This document shows, piece by piece, positions 61,150-64,000 of a DNA stretch of 64,000 nucleotides. The DNA is from Oxyruncus cristatus. Its lineage: Eukaryota; Chordata; Aves; Passeriformes; Cotingidae. Under the pieces are notes generated by a model. That model was given only the letters and a program-made list of their open reading frames with translations. It did not search any database and was not told the origin of the DNA. Location: NCBI GenBank assembly GCA_013399855.1, contig VXAY01002071.1:1-64000 (forward strand), in the 5' to 3' direction. Made by a program: the position numbers and the translations under genes. The stretch's first letter is position 1; each line of letters begins with the position of its first letter.

Positions 61150-64000
61150 CCAGCCATGAGTTTCAGCTGCCATGGGCACAATGTGAATAGCAATTATTGC
61201 TCCTTGCATTTTGCCTCAGCAACAAGAAGCAGCACAAACTTCCAAGTAGTACAGAACAGGTACAACACCTTTGTCCCGACAGACTTGCAAGGTGATGTGC
61301 TGGTTTTGCTGGAGCCCATTGCTCAGAGGAGGGTGATATAAAAATGCTAGAAACAGAAGTGAAGGGAGTGTGGGGCTGGCATGGGAGAGAGGGGTTTCGC
61401 TCACTTTGCATGTGTTTCAGGAGAGGGAACGGTGCATCTTTTTGGTAGGACAAGATCAGCATGCTAGTCATCTTCCTTCGACAGTGTCACAGAGACTTCA
61501 AACAGTCTGTGATGCATTTCCTCCTGAAATAGGTATCTGAAATAGGGCAAATGATTGGTGCCTTAAAAGTGCTTGTTTTCTCTGGCTGTAAAGGAAACTC
61601 CATGGTAGACACAGAAGGGTGGGTTAACAATCATACCCCTGTGCTGTCAGGAGGCCAGGGCAGAGGGATGTTGGTCTTGTGTCTGTTAATTCAGGGCTCC
61701 AGGACTCAGGCATCTATGATGTCTTTTTTCCAGTGAAGAAAAACAGCAAATTTTAGAGGCCTAGCACAAACCAAGCTTGTGCACGCCTCTGCACTGTGAC
61801 AAAACCACGCCGGTAACTTCCATCTGCTGCTTATCACAGCATTTGTAGCTTTGAGGCTTGCTTCCAGGGGGACCTGGAATATCAATGCCGTTCGTCAAAC
61901 ACCTCAACTGTTATCGTTAGCTACTGTGTTACGCGTCACATTAATGCCGTGAAACGCAGACCATATTTACTCAGGCTTCAGGTTACAGGTGTGGTGCCTG
62001 TGCTCAGATCCCTTGAGCGCAGAGGAGCCAAAGCCAGGCTGTTTCTCCCACCTTGCACAGGCAGCCACCAGCTGTGCTCTGCCCACCCACAAAGCAGGCA
62101 GCGACTTGAAAACCTGGCTGGTTTGCAAGGCTGAACTTGCGTGTTTAGAGGAGCATTGTGGGAATGAATCCCTTAGGATTGGGCACTAGATAATTCCTGG
62201 TGCTGGCATGACACTTATGGGGGAAACGAATATTTAGGAGGCAGGTCTTCCCCTATGCTCTCCCAATGGAAACCTCAGCGCTGCATTGTAGCTTTTGTCG
62301 CCAGAAAGCGCTTGGCAAAGTGATTTGTGTTTGGGTCTGAGCATAAGGTAGGAGCTGGTGTTGAGTGTTTGGGAGAGGGCTGTGTCAGCGGGCTTGAGTC
62401 CTGCTCTCATCCTAGTCTCTCCTGCTCCAGTTCATTCATTGATTCTTTTCCTTTTGATGCTACTGTCAAAGCCCATAGGTCTATTCAGGAGAGAAGTGCA
62501 CCAGCAACATCAGTACTGTGAAAATACCCTGGACTGGAAAAAATAGAGGGAATGGTGGTTTTTTTGAACAACAACAATTTCTTGAGGTTTTAATGCTGAG
62601 ATGTCTCAATCAGCAGAGGAGAGCAGCTGTTATGTGCCTCCTCTGTCAGCTGTCTCTCTGCAGTGCCAACTACTCTCTTGGCTTTGGCATCTCTAATCCC
62701 TCCTGCTGTCTGCACTAATTTCTTTTCTCTGTCCTTATGAACACTGCACAGTCCAGCTTTTCAAACAGAGAAGTGATATTCCTGCATCTTTTTACCCACT
62801 CTGCCAGTCCCCTCTGACTCGGCCACCTCATCCCTGGTAGCCTGAGGGTGCCAGCTTTAGCCTGGCCAAGTTTTCCACATCTTCTTTGCCCTTCTGCTTT
62901 CTGTCACAACCATCTCAAGGGACCTACTGTCTCAGGAGAGTAGGACTCAGGAAAATGCCCAGTGACATTTTAAACACTCATCAGACAGCTGCTTCCCCCA
63001 CCCTCAGTCCACTTCTCACCTCTGATGTAACAACAATAATCCTTTATTGTTTTTGTTTTGTTTTGTTTTGTTTTGGGGGGGTTTGGGGGGTTTTTAGGGT
63101 TCATTGGAAGGTTACAATATGTGGGCTGGGTTTCCTTTCCTTGCAAAACACAGGCAGATGTGCTTGGGTAGTCTAGCTGATGGTGTGGGATGATCTCTAG
63201 AAGGGATTTGGGGGACAGACCTCGGTCTTTTGAGCCAGGGCCATTGTAGAACACAGGGACCTGGGGTCAGATTGGGGTGCTGACAGTGAGCACTGTTGGG
63301 TGTGCTGGTGCTGTGGGTGTTTCAGGAGGGGAGGGAGCTGACCTTGGGGTGGTGGCTGGTGGGGCAGTGGGTGACCTGTGTCATAAAAGAGCTGGGAATG
63401 CGCAGCTTGGTGTTTATCTCCTTCTTCCACCACAGCACCTGGATGTGAGGCAGCACCAGGTCTTTGGGGGCTGAGTTAAATGCAGGTTTGAAATTACAAA
63501 AAAAAAAAAATACAACAAAACATGGTAATTGTTGGTGGTGCCTAAAAAAGGTTGGCAACATGAACTCATATCTGGCTGGGAACAGGGGTATAATTTTGTC
63601 CCAGGTCAAAAGGAAAATACATCCCACGGTAGCTGTGGCAGGGGGCAGGTAGGGAAGAAGAGGGAAAACATCTGCCAAAGGTATGAGTGAGAGTGAGAGC
63701 AAGCGGCTCGATAGTGACCATCTCGAGACTGAGGGGCCATGGGGAAAGCAGTGAGACCTCCCTGCTTCGGTGACAGGAGGAAGATGCTCATCACACATGG
63801 CACCTTGCGGTCCTCACAGGGCAGATACACATGGTCTTCTGGCTAGTGATTATGGAGGGAAAAGGCAAGAGATTTTGGAGAGTGAAATTAAGCTGGCATC
63901 CACAACAGCAGACTGACAAATCTGGTTTCACAAGGTGCTCTGTCCAGCCACAGCGGTGTCACAGCACAAGGCATGCTGTTGTCTACAGATGGTACATCCC
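61150..64000. other. No gene recognised; TTTTG microsatellite
   Basis: No coding exon was recognised. A TTTTG microsatellite runs into G-runs at about 63046-63100. Confidence 0.5.

Noticed and set aside
1..64000. tRNA, rRNA or CRISPR-like arrays
   Set aside because: No cloverleaf with A/B boxes, no rRNA-like stretch and no regularly spaced repeats were noticed on either strand.

Overview
This is a vertebrate, almost certainly bird, nuclear genomic window. The evidence is three CR1 LINE copies, several avian-type endogenous retrovirus LTRs, intron-rich genes, and the conserved HSD17B11/13 - NUDT9 - SPARCL1 gene order. No bacterial-style features are present. The exact species cannot be read from the sequence; the LTR types would fit a passerine.

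Layout. (1) 1-2.5 kb: exon 1 of an HSD17B11/13-like gene on the minus strand, whose other exons would lie beyond the left edge, together with a solo LTR. (2) 2.7-3.4 kb: a decayed NUDT9 exon, then a decayed SPARCL1 exon with its neighbouring intron. (3) 5.1-19.15 kb: a complete seven-exon HSD17B11/13-like gene (minus strand, 299 aa). Intron 4 holds a CR1 element. Intron 1 holds an antisense, internally deleted endogenous retrovirus. (4) 19.15-20.2 kb: a CpG-rich head-to-head promoter that contains an LTR. (5) 20.2-29.0 kb: NUDT9 (plus strand, eight exons, 344 aa). (6) 31.6-42.7 kb: SPARCL1 (minus strand, nine exons found, one short exon not located), convergent with NUDT9. (7) 42.7-64 kb: no recognisable gene; three LTR-type insertions, a poly(T)/poly(A)-signal signature and assembly gaps.

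The genes are not a pathway. They are neighbours: a lipid-droplet/ER short-chain dehydrogenase, an ADP-ribose pyrophosphatase, and a secreted calcium-binding matricellular protein. The main new observation is that the two HSD17B first exons are separated by relics of NUDT9 and SPARCL1. This implies an old tandem duplication of the whole three-gene block, followed by loss of the middle genes. A 1.2-kb stretch around exon 1 is nearly identical between the copies while its surroundings have diverged, which points to gene conversion. Splice coordinates were read by eye from GT/AG borders and codon phase. They agree in frame throughout for HSD17B and NUDT9.
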